This document shows positions 1 through 8,800 of a stretch of 64,000 nucleotides of DNA, one piece after another. Under the pieces are notes generated by a model. The model was given only the letters and a program-made list of their open reading frames with translations, did no database searches and was not told where the DNA came from. Position numbers and translations under genes: made by a program. The DNA is from Williamsia muralis NBRC 105860 (GTDB lineage Bacteria; Actinomycetota; Actinomycetes; Mycobacteriales; Mycobacteriaceae): the NCBI RefSeq assembly GCF_001598915.1, contig NZ_BDAP01000006.1:186001-250000 (forward strand), read 5' to 3'. The first letter of the stretch is position 1, and each line of letters begins with the position of its first letter.

Positions 1-982
1 ACGCAACCGTGGCTTGTCCGACGGTGCACAAGGGTTGGACATGATGGCCAAAATCAGTGGCAACCTGGACCCGGCAACGTTGGCACTGTTTCGCACGGTG
101 ATGGATGTGTGGGCAGCACCGGGAATGAACAATCCTGATGACCCGAACTCGCCGACCGGGGCCGCAGACGACCCGAGCATGGATCTAGCGATCATCGAGG
201 CCGCGGCCGGGCGTGACACCCGGAGCAGAGCGCAACGTCAGCACGATGCGTTCAAAGCGATCTTGAAGACGATTCTGGAGTACAAACTGTTGGGGACTTC
301 GCATCGTGGCCTGCCGGTGCAGGCCATCATCACGATGACCAAACAGCAGCTTGATGAGGCTGCGGGTATCGCCCACACCGCCTCCGGTGTTGACCTGCCG
401 GTCAAGGATGCGTTGGAGTTGGCGGCGCGGGCGGACTGGTCGTTGGCAGTGTTCGCCAACCACTCCGCCGACGTCCTGTACTTCGCCCGCGCGAAACGCA
501 CTGCCCAGCAAGGCCAGCGGATGGCGTTGTTCGCCAAAGACCGAGGCTGTACCAGTCCGGGTTGTCGTAACCCGATCTCCTGGACCGAGATTCATCACAC
601 CACTGCCTGGGCCGACGGCGGTTTGACTGACATCGACGTGCTCGCCCCGGCGTGCATTCCGCATCACGCGATGATCGGACCGGGCGAGGATCAGTGGCAG
701 ACGGTGATGGTCACCGACGGACCCGATACGGGCCGGGTGGCGTGGATCCCACCGAAGTACATCGACCCGGACCAGCAGCCGCGAATTAACAGGGCCCACC
801 ACACCGACCACACCATCGAGGCGGCATGGCAGGACATCATCGCCGAACGCCAAGCAGCACTCAACGAACGCCAAGAACGCATGGAGCTCCAGCGACACAA
901 CGTGGCCGAGTCGATGGCAAGCCCAGAGCTAGACGTCGCTGACGCGGACTGCGAAAAACCTGTCGAGCAACCGGAGCGCTAA
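1..982 (+). CDS. 13E12-repeat/DUF222-type HNH endonuclease, 5' end cut by window edge
   Basis: The reading frame is open from the first bases of the window, so the N-terminus is missing; the TTG at 14 is only the first visible start codon. The C-terminal third carries an HNH nuclease module: counting from that TTG, C179 and C184 are followed by a paired His (H194-H195), a DGG turn near 201-203, then C214 and H217-H218. This is the layout of the REP13E12-type HNH proteins common in Mycobacteriales. The part before it (about 75-175) fits the end of a DUF222 domain. Members of this family are multicopy and often lie in variable regions. The true target and role are unknown. The 258 bases after the stop hold no convincing gene. 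Confidence 0.85.
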   Translation, partial: RNRGLSDGAQGLDMMAKISGNLDPATLALFRTVMDVWAAPGMNNPDDPNSPTGAADDPSMDLAIIEAAAGRDTRSRAQRQHDAFKAILKTILEYKLLGTSHRGLPVQAIITMTKQQLDEAAGIAHTASGVDLPVKDALELAARADWSLAVFANHSADVLYFARAKRTAQQGQRMALFAKDRGCTSPGCRNPISWTEIHHTTAWADGGLTDIDVLAPACIPHHAMIGPGEDQWQTVMVTDGPDTGRVAWIPPKYIDPDQQPRINRAHHTDHTIEAAWQDIIAERQAALNERQERMELQRHNVAESMASPELDVADADCEKPVEQPER

Positions 983-1240
983 CCGCGGCCGGGTTTGGTT
1001 TACGACGGGGCGACTGCGCTGGATGCCGCCCAGTCGTTGGTATGCGTACCCGTGCGGGTCGTGCGAAACCACGGGCGGCGGCCATTCGATGGCCAAGGGC
1101 TCGACAGCCTGGCTACGGCCAAAACGGGAACGCCAGCCGAACACGGCGGTGCAGCCACCAAACTCGGACGGATCGGACGGAACCATCCAGGACCGGTTAA
1201 CGTCTAACCCCGAGCGAGGGGTCTAACGGGGGAGTGATCT

Positions 1241-1555
1241 GTGACAGACGAAGTGAAGTTCACCGATGCGCAGTGGGATGAGCTGGCAAGAGCCGCTGAA
1301 GCATTTGCTGGTGTTCTGGACGTTGAAAAGGTGCGCTTACGCGCAGTCGCGGCTACAAACTGGGCGGGGAATTGCGGAGAGGGAAACGGTATTATGGACA
1401 ATCTTCGCGAACTTATACATGGTGAGAATGGATCTTTTGCAGGCGCGGTGACTGCTGAGGTGGAATACTTAAAATCAGTTGCGCTGCAGTGCAGAAGATC
1501 AAAGACGGTCCTTACGCAAGCAGACGAAACAGAAGCAGGGCAGATTTCGCGTTGA
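1241..1555 (+). CDS. small hypothetical protein of a type VII-secretion-like cassette
   Basis: This 104-residue protein is not recognised by name. It is predicted to be mostly helical and soluble, with no signal peptide. Its GTG start has a good ribosome binding site, GGGGGAG at 1228-1234, six bases upstream. Its stop overlaps the TTG start of the lipoprotein gene (TTGA at 1552-1555), so the two are translationally coupled. From what I know of related actinobacteria, small helical proteins of this size often precede DUF3558 lipoprotein and PPE-like genes and may resemble WXG100 partners; this one has no WXG motif. Codon use is more AT-rich than in neighbouring genes. Function is unknown. Confidence 0.7.
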   Translation: MTDEVKFTDAQWDELARAAEAFAGVLDVEKVRLRAVAATNWAGNCGEGNGIMDNLRELIHGENGSFAGAVTAEVEYLKSVALQCRRSKTVLTQADETEAGQISR

Positions 1556-2166
1556 ATCCTATACGTGCTGCGTTGATACTTGGTCTTGCCTTCGTTTTAT
1601 TGTCGTGCCACGTCAAAGACGAGTCGACTCGGGCCGTGCCACTTGGTCAAAGCGGGAGCTCAACCGAACAAACTACGATTGAGACGCCGTTACCGCTGCC
1701 CTTCGAGAATCGTTTCCCAAACCGATGGAATGGTTCTAACAACGGCTCGCCATACGAGCCGTGCGTTGCCTTCTCGAATGACGAGCTTGCGCGGTTTCAA
1801 GTAGACCCGGCGTCCATCGAGGATGCAGCCCTTGTAGATCGGCAAGGCACCCGCGGATGTAACTGGATTATGCAGTCTAGGTTCGGAATTGGTCAGGTCG
1901 TTACAAACTCCGAATCGCTAGCTAGCTACAGGCGGGGCACCGCAGAATACGATTGGCGGCCGGAGTTCGAGGCTGCCGGACGCGTCGTTGGACTGTTCGC
2001 GCTGGCATTCGACGATTCAGGCGCATGCTCCACCTACGTACAGTCTCTCGCGGCCGGCGTCGTCACGAACGTTGTGGTGTTCGAATCTGGCGATGGGCGG
2101 ACTGCGCAGGCTTGCAAGCTGGTCGAAGACTTCACTCGCGCGTATATCGACAAGATCCCCGGCTGA
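1552..2166 (+). CDS. DUF3558-like lipoprotein
   Basis: I chose the TTG start at 1552 because it overlaps the preceding stop codon and places a signal peptide at the very N-terminus: a hydrophobic stretch ending in a lipobox (LLSC), with Cys19 as the predicted lipidated residue. The mature protein should be anchored on the outside of the cell membrane. It then has the DUF3558 pattern: a PC motif near residue 70, an RGCNW motif about 40 residues later, and a Cys pair in the last third (ACSTY, AQACK). The mature length of about 185 residues is typical. The DNA is lower in GC than its surroundings. DUF3558 proteins are of unknown function but often sit beside ESX-substrate-like genes, as here. 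Confidence 0.8.
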   Translation: MNPIRAALILGLAFVLLSCHVKDESTRAVPLGQSGSSTEQTTIETPLPLPFENRFPNRWNGSNNGSPYEPCVAFSNDELARFQVDPASIEDAALVDRQGTRGCNWIMQSRFGIGQVVTNSESLASYRRGTAEYDWRPEFEAAGRVVGLFALAFDDSGACSTYVQSLAAGVVTNVVVFESGDGRTAQACKLVEDFTRAYIDKIPG

Positions 2167-2230
2167 GGCCCGCAACGGAGTACGAGTTCGGGCATGGCTT
2201 TGAAGTTCAAGTCAGTGAGGCGCCTGGGGA

Positions 2231-2301
2231 GGCACTGGTGGGATAAGCGGCACTACTAGGCAAATGGCACTGACTGGGCAGATAGCACGGACTAGGTGAA
2301 T
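2231..2301 (+). repeat. four imperfect 17-18 bp tandem repeats in the leader of the PPE-like gene
   Basis: Four head-to-tail units start at 2231, 2249, 2266 and 2284. The first three begin GGCACT and the fourth AGCACG. Lengths are 18, 17, 18 and 18 bases, and most units share a central (A/G)CT(A/G)GG element. The array fills the space between the lipoprotein stop and the Shine-Dalgarno of the next gene, so it is in the leader or promoter of that gene. A role as a binding array or a slippage tract is inference. Confidence 0.75.
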
Positions 2302-2312
2302 CGGGGGAGTTC

Positions 2313-3647
2313 ATGCCGCCTAAGCCAATTGGGCAGACGGACTGGTTCGGGCATGCGATCGACGAGATGCGGTCGGTGTGCGCCAGCATGGCGCCGAGTT
2401 CGGCGGAAGCAGACGCTGAAGCGATCAGGTTGATCGCGGCGAGGATCAGGGCAGCGTCGGACACCTACTACGCCACGCTAGGACGGCTGTACCCAGAAGG
2501 GGAGTTCCACGGGGAGTCGGTCACCGGCTCGCGGCACGCGACGATGGATGCGATTCGCCATATGGACGACTCCGCATCGGTGGGAATGCAGATAGCAGAT
2601 CAGATCTCGGCAATCTCAAAGATCCTGTCGCAGACACAGGGCAGCGTCGCCGACCTCGACGCCCAGTACGGCGGCAACGCCGCCAGTGTTGCTCGGCAGG
2701 TACTGCAGCAATCCGAACTGGCCACCACGATGACCGACATCTACAGCAACCCGGTCATCGGCGCCAACGGCTCGCTACCCGAATACACCGGAGTACCACT
2801 GCCACAGCTGGGCGCTGACTTCCAACCGATCAACACCAATTCAGCCGGCCTCAACGGCAGCGGTTCGGGCAGCGGTGACAACTCAGGGCTACTCGGAGGC
2901 GTCGGTGGCGCCAACAACACGGCGGGCGCAGCAGGACCCGCTGGACCCGGGGGCCCCACAGGTGGACAAGAGACCTTCCGCGGTGACCCGGTAGAAGACA
3001 AACCGCTCTCACTCGGTGACGTGGGCCAAACCGAGCCTGCACACGCCGGCGGATCAACACCCGGCCCGCTCAACGGGGCTTTCGGGTCGCCGATTGCCGG
3101 ACAAGCAAACGGGGCCGGCGCGAGCGGCGCTGCGACGACCTCTGCTCGAACCCGCCCGGGGACTGCCGGCGCAGGAACAGGTGGAGGGGCTGGGGCCGGA
3201 GCACGCGGCGGCGGAGGACTCGGAGCAAGCGGTGCAGGTGGCGCAGGCGGGGCCGGCGCCGGTGCCGACCCGAAATCGCTTGCCGCACGCTCAGTTACAC
3301 CCCTCGCGACGCCAACCGCCGGTGGCGGACCAATGCCGGGGTCCGGCCCGACCACGTCGACTCGCGGTGGGTCGCCGATGATCCCGCCGGGTGCAGCCGG
3401 ACGCGGCGCGGGCAGAGACAAAGAAGGCGAACACCGGGCACCTTCCTACCTGCACACCCGCGAGAACGCCGAGGAGATCATCGGGCGCCTTCCGCTGGTC
3501 GGACCGCCCGTCCTGGGCGACTGGGCAAGGCCGGGCGAGACAGGCTCGGACGCGGTGTCTGCACCAGGTACGAATCCGGAAGCCGGCAGCCCCAACGCGA
3601 ACGACCCCGACGGCCCTGACACCCCCGACACCCCTGACAGGACCTGA
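2313..3647 (+). CDS. PPE/Esp-like protein with Gly/Pro/Ala-rich low-complexity C-terminal half
   Basis: This 444-residue protein has a helical N-terminal domain (about 1-160, no Cys pair, no signal peptide) that resembles PPE or EspB-like type VII secretion substrates. It is followed by about 200 residues of Gly/Ala/Pro/Ser low complexity with GAGG-like runs (about 185-390). Near the end is a short ordered motif, EEIIGRLPLVGPPVLGDW, of a kind I associate with the tail of such proteins in Nocardia and Gordonia; this is recollection, not a search. A purine-rich GGGGGAG lies just before the ATG. Secretion is inferred from the cassette; no ESX core gene is in the window. It ends two bases before the convergent glpK. 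Confidence 0.6.
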   Translation: MPPKPIGQTDWFGHAIDEMRSVCASMAPSSAEADAEAIRLIAARIRAASDTYYATLGRLYPEGEFHGESVTGSRHATMDAIRHMDDSASVGMQIADQISAISKILSQTQGSVADLDAQYGGNAASVARQVLQQSELATTMTDIYSNPVIGANGSLPEYTGVPLPQLGADFQPINTNSAGLNGSGSGSGDNSGLLGGVGGANNTAGAAGPAGPGGPTGGQETFRGDPVEDKPLSLGDVGQTEPAHAGGSTPGPLNGAFGSPIAGQANGAGASGAATTSARTRPGTAGAGTGGGAGAGARGGGGLGASGAGGAGGAGAGADPKSLAARSVTPLATPTAGGGPMPGSGPTTSTRGGSPMIPPGAAGRGAGRDKEGEHRAPSYLHTRENAEEIIGRLPLVGPPVLGDWARPGETGSDAVSAPGTNPEAGSPNANDPDGPDTPDTPDRT

Positions 3648-3649
3648 GG

Positions 3650-5158
3650 TCAGGCCAGGTCGTAGCTACGCTCGACTGCTTTGTTCCACTCGGCGAATCG
3701 CTGATCCCGGTCCTCTGCTGCCATGGACGGTTCCCAGGACTTGTCCTGCATCCAGTTGTCGCGAATGTCCTGCTCGGTGCCCCAATAGCCCACAGCCAAT
3801 CCGGCCGCGTACGCCGCACCGAGAGCCGTGGTCTCGCTGACAACCGGACGCACCACGGGAACGCCGAGGATGTCCGACTGGAACTGCATGAGCAGCTCGT
3901 TGACCACCATGCCTCCATCCACCTTCAGGGTCGACAACTCGACACCGGAATCGGCCTGCATCGCCTCGATCACCTCACGGGTCTGAAACGCCGTGGCCTC
4001 CAAGGCGGCCCGCGCGATGTGGCCTTTGTTCACGAACCTGGTCAAGCCCACGATCACGCCCCGGGCATCGGGCCGCCAACGCGGCGCGAACAAGCCGGAG
4101 AAGGCGGGCACGAAGTAGGCGCCGCCGTTGTCATCCACGGTCTGGGCCACCGTCTCGATTTCACTTGCGGCGCCGATCAATCCGAGATTGTCCCGCAGCC
4201 ACTGCACCAGCGAACCCGTGACGGCAATCGAGCCCTCCAGGGCGTACACGGGTCGCTTGTCGCCGATCTTGTAGCACACGGTGGTGAGCAATCCGTGGCT
4301 GCTGCGGACGACCTCCTCACCGGTGTTGAGGAGGAGGAAGTTGCCTGTGCCGTAAGTGTTCTTCGCTTCACCGGGCTCCAGGCACGCCTGACCGAACGTC
4401 GCCGCCTGCTGATCACCCAAGATGCCCGCGATCGGCACGTCGGCGAGGGCCCCACGCTCGCGTACCCGTCCGTACACCTGCGACGAACTGCAGATCTCCG
4501 GCAACAGACTCATCGGGATCTGCATCTCGGCACAGATCTCCTCATCCCACTGCAACGTCTCGATGTCCATCAACATGGTCCGCGACGCATTGGTCGCATC
4601 GGTCAGGTGTCGACCTCCGTCGGGACCTCCGGTCATGTTCCAGACCAGCCAAGTATCCATTGTGCCGAAACACAATTCACCGGCCTCGGCACGCTCGCGG
4701 GCGTCATCGACGTTGTCGAGAATCCAGCGGATCTTCGGCCCGGCGAAGTAGGTGGACAGGGGGAGGCCGGTGCGCTCCTGATACCGGGCGGCACCGTGCT
4801 CGCCGCCGAGGTCCTCGCAGAGTGCCGCAGTCCTGGTGTCCTGCCACACGATGGCGTTGTAGATCGGCTCACCGGTCGCGAGATCCCACAGCAGTGTGGT
4901 CTCACGCTGATTGGTGATGCCCACGGCATGGATGTCTGCGGTGGACAGATCTTCGGCGGCCATCGCGGCCGCGGTCACCCTCCGGGCGTTGCGCCAGATC
5001 TCCGCACCGTCATGTTCCACCCAACCGGACTTCGGGAAGATCTGCTGATGCTCGATCTGTTCAGAACTGACCACTCGGCCAGCGTGGTCGAAGATCATGC
5101 AGCGGGTGGACGTGGTGCCCTGATCGATGGAAGCGATGTAACCGGTGCTGTTGCTCAC
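3650..5158 (-). CDS. glpK: glycerol kinase
   Basis: Phosphorylates glycerol with ATP to sn-glycerol 3-phosphate in the cytosol, the first step of glycerol use. The 502-residue length is standard for FGGY-family glycerol kinases. Visible signatures are the N-terminal phosphate-binding motif DQGTTSTR (13-20), the second FGGY signature region [13 protein letters not shown] in the middle of the C-terminal domain, and the adenosine-binding KVDGGMVVN stretch. The GTG start fits the family's N-terminus closely. It is divergent from glpD across a 173-base gap, so both genes probably share a control region, and their products act in sequence. Confidence 0.97.
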   Translation of the reverse strand: MSNSTGYIASIDQGTTSTRCMIFDHAGRVVSSEQIEHQQIFPKSGWVEHDGAEIWRNARRVTAAAMAAEDLSTADIHAVGITNQRETTLLWDLATGEPIYNAIVWQDTRTAALCEDLGGEHGAARYQERTGLPLSTYFAGPKIRWILDNVDDARERAEAGELCFGTMDTWLVWNMTGGPDGGRHLTDATNASRTMLMDIETLQWDEEICAEMQIPMSLLPEICSSSQVYGRVRERGALADVPIAGILGDQQAATFGQACLEPGEAKNTYGTGNFLLLNTGEEVVRSSHGLLTTVCYKIGDKRPVYALEGSIAVTGSLVQWLRDNLGLIGAASEIETVAQTVDDNGGAYFVPAFSGLFAPRWRPDARGVIVGLTRFVNKGHIARAALEATAFQTREVIEAMQADSGVELSTLKVDGGMVVNELLMQFQSDILGVPVVRPVVSETTALGAAYAAGLAVGYWGTEQDIRDNWMQDKSWEPSMAAEDRDQRFAEWNKAVERSYDLA

Positions 5159-5331
5159 AGGAACGAGTTTCGCATGACCATCCGCGCAGATTGTCTACTT
5201 GGACACGGCCGGTCCACTTGCGGTGGCGGACCGGTTACCAGCGGGTAGCGTTGTCGTCGGTAGTCCGGTCGGTTCGCCCGCTTCGGAGTTCGCGGCGGCA
5301 GGTGATCGACCCGTGACCAGAGGAGATAGCG

Positions 5332-7077
5332 ATGAGCGCAGCGGCATTCGACCCCGATCGACCGTCCGACCTGGGCCCTCGATACCGGGAGAACTCCTGG
5401 CAACGGCTGTCCACAGAGCTGTTCGACGTGGTGGTGGTCGGTGGTGGCATCGTCGGTGTGGGCACTGCGCTCGACGCCGCAACCCGCGGTTTGCGTGTGG
5501 CCCTCGTCGAAGCCCGCGACATCGCATCGGGAACATCGAGCCGCTCATCGAAGATGTTCCATGGTGGTTTGCGGTACCTCGAGCAGCTCGAGTTCGGTCT
5601 GGTTCGCGAAGCGCTCCATGAGCGTGAGCTGTCGCTGAGCACGCTGGCGCCGCACCTGGTGAAGCCCCTACCGTTCTTGTATCCACTGAGCCACCGGGTT
5701 TGGGAACGGCCGTACGTGGCCGCCGGCCTGTTCCTGTACGACTCACTCGGTGGAGCCAAATCCGTTCCGGGACAACGTCATGTGTCACGGTCGGGCGCAC
5801 TGCGGATTGCCCCTGCGCTCAAACGCAACTCGCTCACCGGTGGAATCACGTACTACGACACCGTGGTCGATGACGCACGTCATACCCTGACGGTGGCCCG
5901 CACGGCATCGCATTACGGCGCCGTCATCCGGACCTCCACCCAGGTCACGGGTTTCCTGCGGGAGGCCGACCGGGTGAGCGGAGTTCGAGTGCGCGACACC
6001 GAGACCGGTGAGACCGCCGACATCCGCAGTCACTGCGTCATCAATGCCTCCGGTGTCTGGACCGACGAGATCCAGGCTCTGTCGAAGCAGCGCGGGAGGT
6101 TTCGGGTCCGCGCGTCCAAGGGCGTCCACATCGTCGTCCCACGGGACCGCATTGTCAGTGAATCGGCCATCATCCTGCGCACCGCCACGTCGGTACTGTT
6201 TGTCATCCCCTGGGAGACGCACTGGATCATCGGGACCACCGACACCGACTGGAATCTCGACCTCGCTCACCCCGCGGCAACTCGGGCGGACATCGACTAC
6301 ATCCTGCAGAAGGTGAACGAGGTGCTGGTGACGCCGTTGACCCACGACGACATCGAAGGCGTCTACGCGGGCCTGCGACCGCTACTGGCGGGCGAGAGCG
6401 ACGAGACGTCGAAGCTGTCTCGCGAGCATGCGGTGGCCGAGGTCGCGCCCGGCCTCGTCGCCATCGCCGGTGGGAAGTACACCACTTACCGGGTGATGGC
6501 CGCCGACGCGGTGGACGCGATCACCGACTTCATCCCGGTGCGGGTGGCCCCGTCGGTCACCGACAAGGTCCCGCTGGTCGGGGCCGAGGGGTACCACGCC
6601 CTGATCAACCAATGCGATCAGCTCGGGCAGCGATTCGGGTTGCATCCCTACCGCATCCGTCGCTTGCTGAACCGCTACGGCTCGATGATCGATGAGGTGT
6701 TGGCCTACGCCAAGAAGGACTCGAGCCTTCTCGAACCCTTGGCCGCGGCGCCCCAGTATCTGCGTGTCGAAGTGGTCTACGCGGTGGTCAGCGAAGCCGC
6801 ACTGCACCTCGAAGACGTGCTGGCCCGGCGGACACGGATTGCGATCGAATATCCGGACCGCGGTGTGAAGAGCGCACGCGAGGTTGCAGATCTCGTTGCG
6901 CCGCTGCTTGATTGGGACAGCGACCGTATCGACTTCGAGGTGCAGACCTATCTCGCGCGTGTCGAGGCGGAGGTGGCATCGCAGCGGCAACCCGATGATG
7001 AATCCGCTGATGCCCTGCGCGCAGCCGCGCCGGAGTCGCGCGCCGAACTGCTGGAACCCGTGCCGGTCCCGGACTGA
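5332..7077 (+). CDS. glpD: aerobic glycerol-3-phosphate dehydrogenase (FAD)
   Basis: Oxidises glycerol 3-phosphate to dihydroxyacetone phosphate at the membrane and passes electrons to quinone. The 581-residue protein has the N-terminal FAD dinucleotide fold (VVVGGGIVGVGTALDAA, about residues 33-49), the GTSSRSSKMFHGGLRYLEQ substrate region typical of GlpD, and an ITDTDW-like motif (IIGTTDTDWNLD). The ATG start follows an AGAGGAG ribosome binding site. It lies opposite glpK, the preceding enzyme of the pathway. The last 40 residues are acidic and variable. Confidence 0.97.
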   Translation: MSAAAFDPDRPSDLGPRYRENSWQRLSTELFDVVVVGGGIVGVGTALDAATRGLRVALVEARDIASGTSSRSSKMFHGGLRYLEQLEFGLVREALHERELSLSTLAPHLVKPLPFLYPLSHRVWERPYVAAGLFLYDSLGGAKSVPGQRHVSRSGALRIAPALKRNSLTGGITYYDTVVDDARHTLTVARTASHYGAVIRTSTQVTGFLREADRVSGVRVRDTETGETADIRSHCVINASGVWTDEIQALSKQRGRFRVRASKGVHIVVPRDRIVSESAIILRTATSVLFVIPWETHWIIGTTDTDWNLDLAHPAATRADIDYILQKVNEVLVTPLTHDDIEGVYAGLRPLLAGESDETSKLSREHAVAEVAPGLVAIAGGKYTTYRVMAADAVDAITDFIPVRVAPSVTDKVPLVGAEGYHALINQCDQLGQRFGLHPYRIRRLLNRYGSMIDEVLAYAKKDSSLLEPLAAAPQYLRVEVVYAVVSEAALHLEDVLARRTRIAIEYPDRGVKSAREVADLVAPLLDWDSDRIDFEVQTYLARVEAEVASQRQPDDESADALRAAAPESRAELLEPVPVPD

Positions 7078-7095
7078 CCGCCCGCCGGCACGAGG

Positions 7096-7506
7096 TCAGT
7101 CGGCCGGCTCGTAACGCAACAAGGTGACGTCGTCATCGGGGTAGTCGAAGAACACCGGCCTGACCCGCATGCCGATGTGGATCTCTGAGGGGTCGACGTT
7201 GACCAACTCGGTGGATACCCGCGGTCCCTCGTCCCACTGCACCACGGCGAGCAGCTGCGGCACGGAGTCGGCGAAGTGCGGAGACACCGGTTTACGCGCG
7301 ATGGTGAACGTGTACAGCTTTCCCAGCCCGGAGATCTCTCTCCACTCGAGATCGTCGGCCAACGTCCCCGGCGCCAAGATGCGGGGATAGAACACGTGAC
7401 GATCTAATGAGGGCGAGTACTGGATCCGGATCTTGTGTTCGGAGAGTGCGTCCCAAAAAGGGGCGCTGACAGGGGTTTTCACCGGCATCGGCTTGGCGAA
7501 CGTCAT
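7096..7506 (-). CDS. DUF35 OB-fold protein without zinc-ribbon cysteines
   Basis: The 136-residue protein matches the DUF35/OB-fold acyl-CoA-associated family: an N-terminal FWDAL helix (about 17-22), the region that usually forms a rubredoxin-like zinc ribbon (about 30-55), then an OB fold (LYTFTIARKPVSPHF, LAVVQWDEGPR, GMRVRPVFFDY). The whole protein has no cysteine; the positions that normally read CxxC and CPxC are filled by other residues, so it cannot hold the structural zinc. It starts 14 bases after the thiolase-fold gene, the usual arrangement. In known pairs (for example Ltp2 with ChsH2) the DUF35 protein is needed for activity of the thiolase-fold partner. Confidence 0.88.
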   Translation of the reverse strand: MTFAKPMPVKTPVSAPFWDALSEHKIRIQYSPSLDRHVFYPRILAPGTLADDLEWREISGLGKLYTFTIARKPVSPHFADSVPQLLAVVQWDEGPRVSTELVNVDPSEIHIGMRVRPVFFDYPDDDVTLLRYEPAD

Positions 7507-7520
7507 GAGGTCATCTCTTC

Positions 7521-8732
7521 CTAGTCGCCCTGCAGTACGAGTGTGGTCTGTTCGCCCATCACGCCGCCGTTGCCGGAGACGAAAGCCCGGTTACAGTCGG
7601 GCACCTGGGCCGCGCCCGCACGACCCATGATCTGTCGCGTCGCATCGCATACGTGGTGCATCCCGCCCGCCAGGCCGGCCTGACCGAAACCCAGTTGTCC
7701 TCCCGCGGTGTTGAGCGGGAAGTCGCCCCGGAACGTCAGGTCGTGCGAGTTCACGAACTCCATGCCCTTGCCCTTGTCGCAGAATCCCGCGTCTTCCAGG
7801 CTCATCAAAACGGTGATCGTGTAGCAGTCATAGATCGACACCATGTCCATGTCGGAGCGGTCGAGCCTGCTCATGTCGAACGCCATTTCGGCGGCACGCG
7901 CGATCGGACTCTCCAGGAGGTCCTCCGCATACGTCGGTGTCTTGTACGCAACGTGTTCGCCGAAACCTTTGATCCACACCGGGCGGTTCTTGCTCTGACG
8001 GGCCAGGTCGGCCGACGTCACCAGAACCGCGGCCCCGCCCGAACAGGGCATCACGATCTCGAGCCGCCGCAACGGGTCGGCGATCATCGGGCTCGCCAGA
8101 ACATCCTCGATGGTCAGCGGCTTGTCGTGGAACACCGCATCGGGAGTGTTGTTGGCGTTGACGCGCTGATCCACCACGATCTTGGCCATCGCCCGCTCGT
8201 CGTAGCCGTACACCGATCGATACAGCTGCGCGATCTGGCCGTACGGGCCGTTCTGACCCAGATTGCCGAACGGGATGTCGAACTCGGCCTGCGGTGAACC
8301 GAACCGGTTCGACGACGAGCCGTAGAGCAGGATGTCGGTCAGACTGTCGGGCAGCGGTTTTTTCTCGTTGTACGGCACTCCGTAGTCAGCGGGGATCACG
8401 CACAGAACAGCCTGGCAGATACCCAGTTCCACGGCGGCGGCAGCGCGCCAGACCATGGCGGCGGCCGACGCGCCGCCGAGGTCGACGGTCTCCGCGAAAT
8501 TGATTCGCGCACCGAGGTATTCGGCAATGGTGGACGGTACGAACATCTCGGACTCGAGCAGCGTGGAGGTGACGATCCCGTCGATCTCGACACCGGTGAG
8601 GCCCGCATCAGCGATCGCGGCCGCTCCCAGCGTTGCCCACTGCTCCAAGGTGAACCGCGGCGTACGGGTCGAGACCTTCTGCGGCGCAAGCTCTTGGAAA
8701 CCGACCACTGCGGCATCGCCCCGAAAACCCAT
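7521..8732 (-). CDS. thiolase-fold lipid-transfer-like protein (possible aldolase rather than thiolase)
   Basis: The 403-residue length, VVGFQEL start and C-terminal GGQLGFGQAGLAGG and HHVCDATRQIMGRA regions place it in the SCP2-thiolase/Ltp family. The position of the usual nucleophilic Cys reads LGGASAAAMVW, with no Cys, so a classical condensing or thiolytic mechanism is unlikely. That pattern, plus the downstream DUF35 partner, is what is seen in Ltp2-type retro-aldolases of sterol side-chain degradation. The ATG follows AGGAG. An inverted repeat lies about 50 bases upstream. Substrate is unknown; an acyl-CoA derived from a lipid or sterol is a reasonable guess. Confidence 0.85.
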   Translation of the reverse strand: MGFRGDAAVVGFQELAPQKVSTRTPRFTLEQWATLGAAAIADAGLTGVEIDGIVTSTLLESEMFVPSTIAEYLGARINFAETVDLGGASAAAMVWRAAAAVELGICQAVLCVIPADYGVPYNEKKPLPDSLTDILLYGSSSNRFGSPQAEFDIPFGNLGQNGPYGQIAQLYRSVYGYDERAMAKIVVDQRVNANNTPDAVFHDKPLTIEDVLASPMIADPLRRLEIVMPCSGGAAVLVTSADLARQSKNRPVWIKGFGEHVAYKTPTYAEDLLESPIARAAEMAFDMSRLDRSDMDMVSIYDCYTITVLMSLEDAGFCDKGKGMEFVNSHDLTFRGDFPLNTAGGQLGFGQAGLAGGMHHVCDATRQIMGRAGAAQVPDCNRAFVSGNGGVMGEQTTLVLQGD

Positions 8733-8781
8733 GGATACTCCTGCGCGTCAGATCGGAAGATGGAAGGTTTTCGGCCAACGT

Positions 8782-8800
8782 ACTAGAACTCGAATCTAGT
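8782..8800. promoter_or_regulatory. putative TetR-type operator, ACTAGA-N7-TCTAGT
   Basis: A perfect 6-base inverted repeat with a 7-base centre lies between the thiolase-fold gene and the tetR gene and overlaps the last codons of tetR. It is 50 bases upstream of the thiolase-fold start, where an operator would act. The half-site resembles, but does not match in spacing, KstR-type sites. Which regulator binds is not known. Confidence 0.45.

Noticed and set aside
995-1226. Short plus-strand frames after the HNH gene
   Set aside because: Two overlapping frames without ribosome sites or motifs; treated as non-coding.
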